Below, piece by piece: positions 1-5,980 of a stretch of DNA of 13,365 nt. The DNA is from Bordetella parapertussis. Its GTDB lineage: Bacteria; Pseudomonadota; Gammaproteobacteria; Burkholderiales; Burkholderiaceae_C. Both the position numbers and the translations under genes were made by a program. The stretch covers positions 1 through 13,365 of the forward strand of contig CAMDJS010000050.1 of NCBI GenBank assembly GCA_945900685.1, written 5' to 3'. The notes below the pieces were generated by a model. That model ran no database searches and was not told the DNA's origin. It saw only the letters and a list, made by a program, of their open reading frames with translations. How positions within the stretch are numbered: the stretch's first letter is position 1; each line of letters opens with the position of its first letter.

Positions 1-58
1 AGCGGGTGACGCCGTCGCCCTCCAGCCATAAATTGATCAGTCCAAAGTCGTTGTTCAT
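1..58 (-). CDS. exbB: ExbB/TolQ-family proton channel subunit, N-terminus only (runs off window)
   Basis: Only the first 19 codons are present, reading MNNDFGLINLWLEGDGVTR before the window ends. This resembles the N-terminus of betaproteobacterial ExbB-like biopolymer transport proteins, which begin with a short periplasmic segment ahead of the first membrane helix. ExbB forms the inner-membrane proton channel that, with ExbD, energises TonB. The ATG lies 2 bases after the tonB stop codon, and an AAAGAG ribosome binding site sits inside the end of tonB, so the two genes should be co-translated. The tonB-exbB order supports the call. The fragment is too short to rule out another MotA/TolQ/ExbB family member. 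Confidence 0.72.
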   Translation of the reverse strand, partial: MNNDFGLINLWLEGDGVTR

Positions 59-60
59 GT

Positions 61-747
61 TCACTCTTTTTTCAGGTTGAATGTCATCGGTAACAGGTAC
101 CACATTGTTTCTGCCACACCGCCGCGTTTGCCCGGCACAGAGCGCCAGCGCATGGCGGCATCCAACGCGGCTTTGTCCAATCTTTCAAAACCGCTGCTGG
201 TTTGCAGCTCGGCTTTTTGCGGCACCCCATCTGCACCGATGAGCACTTTCAGGATCACCTGACCTTGCTCACCCCGTCGCACACTCATGCGCGGGTAGTC
301 AGGCGGTGGATTGTGCAAGTAATCCGCTTTGCTGTTGGGCAACTCGACCTTGGCGGGCGCGGCAGGTACTGATGCAGACGGTGTGGGTGCAGCAACCGGC
401 GCGGGTGTCGGTGTGTTGACCACGGTCGCAGGTGCGGCAGCTGTGGCAGGTGCGGCCAACACCGGGGCCGGTTCGGGTGCAGCAGCTGCGGGCGCAACGG
501 GAGGCGGTGACGGCGGCGGTGTCATGACCGGCTGCTGAGGCGGCGTTTTGTTTACAGGTGGCGGCGGCTTCGGCGGCTCCGCCTGCTTGACCACCGGCGG
601 CGGGGGCGACGGCTCGGACTGGCTGATCATCATCACCGGCACCACCACCTCGGCCATGCGCTTGAGCAGGCCGGTGTGCAATGCCCAAAGGGCGGCGAGG
701 TGAAACATCACCACACTGCCAATGATGACCAGGTTGCGCGATTGCAT
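61..747 (-). CDS. tonB: TonB energy transducer
   Basis: This 228-residue protein has the full TonB layout. A short cytoplasmic N-terminus is followed by one membrane helix at about residues 6-25, which acts as an uncleaved signal anchor. A long Pro/Ala-rich periplasmic spacer covers about 45-135, and the C-terminal TonB domain about 140-228 (DYPRMSVRRGEQGQV ... GFERLDKAALDAAMRWR). TonB carries the energy of the proton gradient from ExbB/ExbD to outer-membrane receptors for iron chelates, vitamin B12 and similar substrates. The gene starts 1 base after the stop of the upstream crotonase gene and ends 2 bases before exbB, so it is the middle of a leftward operon. No ribosome binding site is obvious, which fits translational coupling to the upstream gene. 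I saw no convincing Fur box upstream of the operon. Confidence 0.93.
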   Translation of the reverse strand: MQSRNLVIIGSVVMFHLAALWALHTGLLKRMAEVVVPVMMISQSEPSPPPPVVKQAEPPKPPPPVNKTPPQQPVMTPPPSPPPVAPAAAAPEPAPVLAAPATAAAPATVVNTPTPAPVAAPTPSASVPAAPAKVELPNSKADYLHNPPPDYPRMSVRRGEQGQVILKVLIGADGVPQKAELQTSSGFERLDKAALDAAMRWRSVPGKRGGVAETMWYLLPMTFNLKKE

Positions 748-748
748 G

Positions 749-1555
749 TCAGTCGAAATGCGGGCGTCTTTTTTCTTTCAATGAAGCCACGCCCTCGCGC
801 ACATCCGGTCCGCCAAAGCCCATGAACTCCAGCGCCAGCGATGTATCAAATGACGGCCCGGCCTGGCGCAACCAATTGTTCAGCGAATACTTGGTCCAGC
901 GGATCGCGGTTTGGCTGCCTGCGGCGAGTTTGTCGGCGACCTCGTAGGCTTTGTCGAGCAGCTTGTCGTCGTCTACACACAGCGACACCAAACCGATGCG
1001 CTCGGCTTCTTCGCCGCTGACCGGTTCGCACAACATCAAATAGTATTTCGCTTTGGCCATGCCGCACAGCAAAGGCCAGATGATGGCCGCGTGGTCACCA
1101 GCGGCGACACCCAGACGCGTGTGGCCATCGACAATCTTGGCGCTTTTCGCGGCGATGGAAATATCGGCCAGCAAACCGGCCACCAAGCCCGCACCGACCG
1201 CCGGGCCGTGCATGGCACTGACAACAGGCTTGTCGCAGTTGATGATGTTGTAGACCAGGTCGCGTGCTTCTTTCCACACGCGGGTGCGGATCTCGAAATC
1301 CTGCGCCATGTCGCTCACCAGTTGCAAGTCACCGCCGCCGGAAAACCCCATGCCTTCGCCGCGCAACACCGCGCAACGCACGCTGTCGTCGCGACCTATA
1401 TCGCGCCAGATCTCGCACAAATCGGCGTGTCCCTGGTGCCCGGCGGTAGGCAACTTGCCATTCGTCGCTTTCATTTGGATATCCAGCACGCTGTCGTGCG
1501 GGCCGCGGCGTGTGATGTGCAAGGTTTCAAAAACGCTGTAGTCAATCGGTTTCAT
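749..1555 (-). CDS. Crotonase (enoyl-CoA hydratase/isomerase) family protein lacking both hydratase glutamates
   Basis: This is a crotonase-fold protein of 268 residues when counted from the ATG at 1555. An in-frame TTG two codons upstream is possible but less likely. Oxyanion-hole segments are visible: [10 protein letters not shown] near residue 70 and [16 protein letters not shown] near 110. Aligning by eye with rat mitochondrial enoyl-CoA hydratase, the first catalytic Glu (in GGGCELA) falls on Val in GAGLVAG, and the second (in PEILLG) on His in DGHTRLG. The protein should therefore bind an acyl-CoA thioester but may not be a classical hydratase; isomerase, hydrolase or other crotonase chemistry is possible. 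The segment [13 protein letters not shown] marks a widespread subfamily usually named only 'enoyl-CoA hydratase'. It is the first gene of the operon with tonB and exbB, 1 base before tonB. The substrate cannot be told from sequence. Confidence 0.85.
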   Translation of the reverse strand: MKPIDYSVFETLHITRRGPHDSVLDIQMKATNGKLPTAGHQGHADLCEIWRDIGRDDSVRCAVLRGEGMGFSGGGDLQLVSDMAQDFEIRTRVWKEARDLVYNIINCDKPVVSAMHGPAVGAGLVAGLLADISIAAKSAKIVDGHTRLGVAAGDHAAIIWPLLCGMAKAKYYLMLCEPVSGEEAERIGLVSLCVDDDKLLDKAYEVADKLAAGSQTAIRWTKYSLNNWLRQAGPSFDTSLALEFMGFGGPDVREGVASLKEKRRPHFD

Positions 1556-1621
1556 GTGCAAAGCCCGGTTCAGATGGTCATGGCAGAGATTGTGCCTTGT
1601 CGAAGGCTAGACCTCGCTTTG

Positions 1622-1670
1622 TTGACCAAGATCAATGTCCCGCAAACGCAGGGGATGCATCATGAACCCA
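1622..1670 (+). promoter_or_regulatory. FNR/Anr-type operator and candidate class II promoter for the DksA-like gene pair
   Basis: The 14-base site TTGACCAAGATCAA at 1622-1635 matches the FNR/Anr/CRP-family pattern TTGAT-N4-ATCAA except for C in place of T at the fifth base. A -10-like hexamer CATCAT (4 of 6 consensus bases) at 1658-1663 predicts a transcript start near 1670. The centre of the box (1628.5) then lies at about -41.5, the usual spacing for FNR-activated class II promoters. The first downstream gene starts at 1693. The box lies between two divergent transcripts, so an effect on the leftward crotonase-tonB operon is also possible. The match and spacing are read from sequence; oxygen control is inferred. 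Confidence 0.6.
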
Positions 1671-1692
1671 TCTTGATTAACTCTGTGAACCC

Positions 1693-2067
1693 ATGACAAC
1701 CACTCAGCCTCAACCCCGTGCCCAAGCCCAATTAACCCAGATGCGCGAGCGTTTACTCGAACGTATCGAGCAACAACGCGGCGGCAAAGTCAGCCGCGCG
1801 GATGTGGCCTATGCGCACTTTGACCACCTGCAAGATGACGACGGACAGCGCAATAACGAGCGCGATGTGGAATTCGCCATCAACGAAAACGAAACAGAAC
1901 AATTGCAAGACATTGAGTTGGCCTTGCAACGCATCGCTGACCAAAGCTATGGTTTGTGCATCAACTGCGGCGAACGTATCCATGACAAACGCATGGAAGC
2001 CGCACCCCTGACCCTGCGTTGCCTGCCCTGCCAAACGGCTTTTGAAAAACAACCCGCAACTCTTTGA
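1693..2067 (+). CDS. DksA/TraR-family C4 zinc-finger regulator
   Basis: This 124-residue protein ends in the DksA/TraR zinc finger, with Cys89-x2-Cys92 (CINC) and Cys110-x2-Cys113 (CLPC). The finger is preceded by a charged, probably coiled-coil segment (about 14-30) and by the helix QLQDIELALQRIADQSYGLC, which is typical of the family. DksA-like proteins enter the secondary channel of RNA polymerase and shift initiation under stress. The protein is shorter than housekeeping DksA (about 150 residues), and the usual coiled-coil tip is not evident, so I call it a paralogue and not dksA itself. It begins just downstream of an FNR-like box. Twelve bases after its stop comes the ATG of a small eRF1-like protein, suggesting a two-gene transcript. 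The ATG at 1693 has only a weak ribosome binding site. Confidence 0.87.
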   Translation: MTTTQPQPRAQAQLTQMRERLLERIEQQRGGKVSRADVAYAHFDHLQDDDGQRNNERDVEFAINENETEQLQDIELALQRIADQSYGLCINCGERIHDKRMEAAPLTLRCLPCQTAFEKQPATL

Positions 2068-2078
2068 GAAAGCCCGCC

Positions 2079-2453
2079 ATGTCCACCTACCACGCTATCG
2101 TCTGGATTGACCACCAAGAAGCCCATGTTGTCATGTTTGACCGCGAGCACGTCGAGGCACAACGCATCCATTCGCGCAGCCACCACAGTCACCAAGGCAA
2201 GCACACCGACGCGGCATCGTTTTTCAAAGAAGTGAGTGAGAAGCTGCACGGTACGCACGAGGTGTTGTTGACCGGACCGGGTTCGGCACGCACCGAGTTC
2301 AAACACTGGTGCGCGCAGCATGACAAAGATGCGGCTCACGCCATCGTGGACAGCGTGGCCAGCGACCACCCCAGCGATGCACAGTTGGTGGCCATGGCGC
2401 GTCAGTATTTCACCAAGTTTGACAAGATGGCGGCCGACCCCGGTCACGTTTAA
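2079..2453 (+). CDS. Small eRF1-like / 'translational machinery' family protein
   Basis: This 124-residue soluble protein starts STYHAIVWIDHQEAHVV. That start, with the later HEVLLTGPGSARTEFKHW segment, is the pattern of small bacterial proteins annotated as 'translational machinery protein' or host-attachment-like proteins, which are remotely related to domains of archaeal release factor eRF1. No biochemical role is firmly known. I chose the ATG at 2079 over an in-frame TTG at 2064, because the TTG overlaps the stop of the upstream DksA-like gene and the family begins at this Met. The sequence is rich in His in the middle (HSRSHHSHQGKH, about 31-42). Close linkage to the zinc-finger regulator and the shared FNR-type promoter suggest a stress or low-oxygen role. 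Family assignment is from memory of motifs and is moderately sure. Confidence 0.65.
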   Translation: MSTYHAIVWIDHQEAHVVMFDREHVEAQRIHSRSHHSHQGKHTDAASFFKEVSEKLHGTHEVLLTGPGSARTEFKHWCAQHDKDAAHAIVDSVASDHPSDAQLVAMARQYFTKFDKMAADPGHV

Positions 2454-2481
2454 GACCGGCTAAGCGCGTCAGTCTTTCCTT

Positions 2482-2525
2482 GCTTGAATCGCGAGTAAGC
2501 GCTTTTTAGCGCTGGCGATTCAAGC
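2482..2525. terminator. Long stem-loop between convergent genes (candidate bidirectional terminator)
   Basis: Perfect 11-base inverted arms GCTTGAATCGC (2482-2492) and GCGATTCAAGC (2515-2525) enclose a second pair, AGCGCT-TTTT-AGCGCT (2498-2513). The inner pair is slightly off centre, so the folded form has a bulge. It sits between the stop of the eRF1-like gene (2453) and the stop of the convergent hydrolase gene, whose TGA lies in the right arm. Neither strand has a clear U-run after the stem, so it is not a textbook intrinsic terminator. It could also act as an RNA end-protecting hairpin. Confidence 0.5.
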
Positions 2526-3530
2526 GCGCAGCGGCGTTACTTTTTGTTCGATGGCGCCGAACACGCTGTGGCCGTCTTTGTCTTTCATTTCAATGCACAC
2601 GGTGTCGCCGAATTGCATGAAATCGGTGGAGGCCTTGCCGTCGAGTATGGTTTCGATGGCGCGTTTTTCTGCAATGCAGCTATAGCCTTTGGGCCAGTCT
2701 TTGCGGCCATCGGTTTCAATGGCCTTGTTGCTGACGGTGCCGCTGCCGATGATGCTGCCGGCGCGCACGTTGCGGGTCTTGGCCAAGTGCGCAATCAGTT
2801 GGCCGAAGTGAAAAGTCATCTCGGGACCGGCGTCGCACATGCCAACGCGCTTGCCGTTCCAGTCCACCCGCATGCTCACGTGCAAACGGCCATGCTCCCA
2901 AGCGCTGCCAAGTTCATCCGGCGTCACCGCCACCGGGCTGAAGGCCGTCGCCGGTTTGCCTTGCAAAAAGCCGAAGTTTTTAGTGAGTTCGGCAGGAATG
3001 AGGCGGCGCAATGAGACATCGTTGGCCAGCATGACCAAGCGGATACTTTCCAAGGCCTCGTCTGCGTTGCACTGCATGGGCACGTCGCCGGTGATCACCG
3101 CGACTTCGGCTTCAAAGTCGATGCCGTGGTCAGTGCTGACCGCGATGATGTCGTCACGCGGGCCGATGAAGTCGTCGCTGCCGCCTTGGTACATCAACGG
3201 GTCTTCGTAAAAATTGGCAGGCACTTCGCTGTTGCGCGAGGCGCGCACCAACTCCACGTGGTTCATATAGGCCGAGCCGTCAGCCCATTGGTAAGCGCGC
3301 GGCAACGGTGCCATGCACATGGCGGGGTCAAAAGGAAACGCGTGTCTGGCCTTGCCTTGGTTCAAGGTTTGGGACAAGTCCTGCAATTGCGGTGAAATGA
3401 AATTCCAGTCGTCAATCACTTGTTGCAGCCGGGAAGCGATACCGCTCGCATAATGGGCAGATGTCAAATCACGTGACACCACCACCAGTTGTCCATCGCG
3501 TGAACCATCTTTGTAAGTCGCTAATTTCAT
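2520..3530 (-). CDS. Fumarylacetoacetate hydrolase (FAH) family protein
   Basis: This 336-residue protein belongs to the FAH superfamily of metal-dependent C-C bond hydrolases and related enzymes. Visible family features are YQGGSDDFIGPRDDI near residue 113, the acidic pair in DFEAEVAVI near 138 together with the Asp in LANDVSLR (likely Mg2+ or Ca2+ ligands, by analogy with FAH), GKPATAFSPVAVTPDELG near 191, and GSIIGSGTVSN near 258. The length matches the bacterial two-domain form with a small N-terminal domain. Likely substrates are fumarylacetoacetate (tyrosine degradation) or another acylpyruvate; no neighbouring aromatic-degradation genes help to decide. The start ATG overlaps the start ATG of the divergent DUF3108 gene, and the stop codon lies within a stem-loop. 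The fold is nearly certain; the exact substrate is not. Confidence 0.88.
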   Translation of the reverse strand: MKLATYKDGSRDGQLVVVSRDLTSAHYASGIASRLQQVIDDWNFISPQLQDLSQTLNQGKARHAFPFDPAMCMAPLPRAYQWADGSAYMNHVELVRASRNSEVPANFYEDPLMYQGGSDDFIGPRDDIIAVSTDHGIDFEAEVAVITGDVPMQCNADEALESIRLVMLANDVSLRRLIPAELTKNFGFLQGKPATAFSPVAVTPDELGSAWEHGRLHVSMRVDWNGKRVGMCDAGPEMTFHFGQLIAHLAKTRNVRAGSIIGSGTVSNKAIETDGRKDWPKGYSCIAEKRAIETILDGKASTDFMQFGDTVCIEMKDKDGHSVFGAIEQKVTPLRA

Positions 3531-4665
3531 GCAGCCATTCTATCCACCGCCTCTGAAACACCGCCGCGTGCTGTTCGCACTGGTGCTGCTGGTGTTGTGC
3601 ATGCATGGGCTGGGCTTGGGTTCGCTGGCTGCGGTGTGGCCGGTGCATTCATCGGCGAACACGCCTGTGACCGTGCGTTTGCAAACTGCAGCTATCTCCC
3701 CTGAAATAGCTGCTGAGTCTCAAGCTAAACCGCCGCCTGTCAAAGTCCGCAAACCGCGCCCGCGTGCCGCCCCCAGTGAAGGTTTTCATGCAACCAGCCC
3801 AGCGCAGGCTGAAGCACCTCAGGAAGTGACCGCCCCAGTAGACACGGCACAAGCCCCGGCCACCGAAGAACCCACTCCCGCAGTGACAGAAACCGTGCCC
3901 AGCACAGAAGCGACAGCCACGCCTGCAGGACCTGAGCCAGTGCCCGAGCCTGTACCCACGCCGAGCGAACCAGCTGTGGCGATCAATCCGGAATCGCCAG
4001 CGCCGCCTTGGTTGGCGAGTGCGAAATTTGTATTCCCCGCCCCATCAAAACTGTTGTATGACGTGATCGGTGAAAGCAAAGGTATTCGCTACAGCGCGGA
4101 TGGCGAGTTGGTGTGGCAACACGATGGCGCCAATTACAAAATGAATCTGGATATACGCCATGTGCTGCTGGGTTCGCGCAGCCAAAACAGCATCGGACAA
4201 CTCAGCGCGCAAGGCGTGCAGCCCAAACGGTTCGGCGACAAGTACAAACAGGAAGTGGCCGCGCATTTCGAACGTGACAAAGGTCTGGTGGTGTTCAGCG
4301 CCAACAGCACACCGCAAGTGTTGCAACCCGGCGCGCAAGACCGCTTGAGTTTGTTTGTGCAACTCGGTGCTTTGTTGGCAGGCACGCCCGAGCTTAGACA
4401 AGCCGGGCAACAACTCCCTTTTCAAGTGGTGGCCGCCAAAAGTTCAGACCAATGGGCTTTCCAAGTCGACAAAGAAGAAGTGTTGAGCTTGCCCATCGGC
4501 CAACTCAACACCTGGAAGATCAGTCGCATGCCTTTGAAAACCCACGACCAGACAGCTGAAATATGGCTGTCACCGGCGCACGGTTATTTGCCGGTCAAGG
4601 TGCGAATTGCACAAAGCAATGGCGATGTGCTGGAGCAGCAATTGCGCAAGGTGCAGACGCCTTAA
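3529..4665 (+). CDS. Membrane-anchored DUF3108-domain protein
   Basis: This 378-residue protein has a short basic N-terminus, one hydrophobic helix at about 14-37 (an uncleaved anchor or signal peptide), a Pro/Glu/Ala/Thr-rich linker at about 60-160, and a C-terminal domain at about 168-374. That domain reads like DUF3108 (KLLYDVIGESKGIRYSADGEL ... WKISRMPLKTHDQTAEIWLSPAHGYLPVKVRI). DUF3108 proteins are envelope proteins of beta-barrel-like fold and unknown role, frequent in betaproteobacteria. The overall layout resembles TonB, but the C-terminal domain is different. The ATG at 3529 overlaps the start codon of the divergent hydrolase gene; a GTG at 3568 would remove the basic N-terminus and is less likely. 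The stop codon overlaps that of the convergent peptidase gene. Function is unknown. Confidence 0.8.
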   Translation: MQPFYPPPLKHRRVLFALVLLVLCMHGLGLGSLAAVWPVHSSANTPVTVRLQTAAISPEIAAESQAKPPPVKVRKPRPRAAPSEGFHATSPAQAEAPQEVTAPVDTAQAPATEEPTPAVTETVPSTEATATPAGPEPVPEPVPTPSEPAVAINPESPAPPWLASAKFVFPAPSKLLYDVIGESKGIRYSADGELVWQHDGANYKMNLDIRHVLLGSRSQNSIGQLSAQGVQPKRFGDKYKQEVAAHFERDKGLVVFSANSTPQVLQPGAQDRLSLFVQLGALLAGTPELRQAGQQLPFQVVAAKSSDQWAFQVDKEEVLSLPIGQLNTWKISRMPLKTHDQTAEIWLSPAHGYLPVKVRIAQSNGDVLEQQLRKVQTP

Positions 4666-5537
4666 TCTGTCAATGAACTCGGGTCAGTGGACGGGGCCGG
4701 AAGATTCAACGCGGCGATCTCCAAATACACAGCATCTGCCTTCAAACCCCATTTTTTAAAGAACCCGGTCAAGTTGTGACCTGTGATGACGCAGGCCTTG
4801 AGCATGAAAAAACGCATCTTGGCAGCATCGTCTTTCAAGAGTGGTTTTTCCTCGCGTGCTTGTCTGTGCAGTTGCTGAAAAAAGTTGTCGCTATAGGCCA
4901 GCCAGAGTTGCTGAAACATCCCCAGTCTCACAAGAACTTCAACGTCGTCTGCATTGAAATTTTTGTTCGCCTCTGTGCTAGCAAGATGGCTTGTAACTCT
5001 GGGCCAAACCCGATCACTCACCATCCTGCCCGGAGACACACCCAATGATCGCTCCGCTGCCAGTGAATAAATATTGACCGTCACCTCACCCAAGGTTGAC
5101 CATGTCCATGTTTGTTGGTGCAAATGGCCTAACTCATGCCAAATGCCCCAAGCGTCGCCGGAGTCTGGCCCCCTGCCAGTGATCCGCGGTGTGAACGCAT
5201 ATTTCGCCGCACCAGCGGAATAGGCGGTGCGGAAATTGGTGGCGTACATCCATCCGTCTTCTGCTTGCGTCAGCAAGAACTGGTTGGTATTGCGCCGGTG
5301 CGTTTCAGATGAATTGTCCAAGCCACTGATGGCAGACTCAGCATCCAGTATTTTGTCTGCGGTATTGAGCACCAAGTCCTGGTCGTTGTCCTGCCATTCC
5401 AACGCGTTTGCTCTGGAAAACACCATGAAAGAGCGTTTGCTTTGCATCACCACATCCGGTGTGGAAGTGAAAGTGCTCAATTGATTTTTCCAATCTGCAT
5501 TCGTGGTTTGGCCCAACACATACAGGTGCTTTGGCAT
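4662..5537 (-). CDS. M60 (enhancin-like) zinc metallopeptidase, N-terminally truncated; possible pseudogene
   Basis: The 291 residues contain the M60 gluzincin signature: HELGH at residues 134-138, then Glu151 as the likely third zinc ligand. M60 peptidases are usually secreted and cut glycosylated, mucin-like proteins. The zinc site is intact. The family's N-terminal sandwich-like part is missing, however: the open frame opens almost directly at KHLYVLGQTTNADW, normally internal to the domain, and there is no signal peptide in frame. The frame can be read back to about WWIKTKSK (near 5560), where similarity stops. A lipoprotein leader lies just upstream in another frame (5551-5724), so this looks like a deletion chimera. 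The ATG at 5537 has a poor ribosome binding site, and translation could only come by re-initiation 13 bases after the leader's stop. The 3' end overlaps the DUF3108 stop codon on the other strand. Confidence 0.72.
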   Translation of the reverse strand: MPKHLYVLGQTTNADWKNQLSTFTSTPDVVMQSKRSFMVFSRANALEWQDNDQDLVLNTADKILDAESAISGLDNSSETHRRNTNQFLLTQAEDGWMYATNFRTAYSAGAAKYAFTPRITGRGPDSGDAWGIWHELGHLHQQTWTWSTLGEVTVNIYSLAAERSLGVSPGRMVSDRVWPRVTSHLASTEANKNFNADDVEVLVRLGMFQQLWLAYSDNFFQQLHRQAREEKPLLKDDAAKMRFFMLKACVITGHNLTGFFKKWGLKADAVYLEIAALNLPAPSTDPSSLTD

Positions 5538-5550
5538 CTTCGATTTCGTT

Positions 5551-5724
5551 TTAATCCACCACGACTGAACCGAATCCGGTGACGACGCCGTTGGTCATGA
5601 CTGAACTTGGGGTTGGAGGATTTTTGGACGATCCTGCGCCTCCCGCGCCCCCTCCACCACAAGCCTGCAAGAGAAATACAAAAACCAGAGAAACAACACT
5701 GGGAAATTTAAAACATTTGTGCAT
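5551..5724 (-). pseudogene. Lipoprotein leader fragment (57 codons), out of frame with the M60 remnant
   Basis: The reading frame opens with ATG at 5724, preceded by a good AAAGGTG ribosome binding site, and encodes a type II signal peptide: basic start MHKCFKF, hydrophobic core SVVSLVFVFLLQAC and lipobox LQAC, with the lipidated Cys followed by GGGGAGGAG. A short linker then leads to NGVVTGFGSVVVD and a TAA stop. The TGFGSVVVD ending resembles the start of the repeat region in DUF5666-type lipoproteins, where the chain normally continues for hundreds of residues. It is unlike the start of an M60 protein. The leader ends 13 bases before the M60 remnant and is one frame away from it. I infer a deletion that joined two genes, or a chimera broken by a frameshift. 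It could still be made as a small lipopeptide. Confidence 0.6.
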
Positions 5725-5980
5725 TTACATCACCTTTGGTAATTCAAATAAAGAAGCTTTTAATCTACTCCTTAGATTTAAAACCATAGTTACTAAATGC
5801 TATCTAAATTTCTAATGAGAATATCTTTTAATTTTTAATATCGAAATTTATTTACTTTTTCAGTATAAATATTCAACGTCATATTCTGAATAAAGAGCGA
5901 CGTTATGCAGGCGTTGCAAAGCCTTTGACAGGCGTACAAACACAAAAAACCACAGATGAAATAACCGAGGCTTGTTGTGT
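5725..5980. other. AT-rich intergenic region upstream of the lipoprotein leader
   Basis: These 256 bases between the aminotransferase stop and the lipoprotein leader are strikingly AT-rich, especially 5740-5880, compared with the GC-rich genes on either side. They must hold the promoter for the leader/M60 region on the minus strand, but I could not pick a -35/-10 pair with confidence. I found no clear terminator for the aminotransferase gene and no coding frame with recognisable content. The base composition suggests that this segment and the M60 locus were acquired. Confidence 0.55.

Noticed and set aside
299..688. Alternative frames through the tonB proline-rich region
   Set aside because: They arise from the GC-rich repetitive Pro/Ala codons; the TonB frame explains the region fully.
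1594..1607. Small hairpin GCCTT-GTCG-AAGGC upstream of the crotonase gene
   Set aside because: A five-base stem of this kind is expected by chance and no regulatory element could be linked to it.
911..1696. Long plus-strand open frame (261 codons) opposite the crotonase gene
   Set aside because: It is a shadow of the well-supported crotonase gene; its amino acid composition is unnatural and shows no family pattern.
5821..5885. Possible minus-strand promoter (TTGAAT near the centre of the AT-rich region)
   Set aside because: AT-rich sequence yields many weak matches, and no -10 at the right spacing was convincing.
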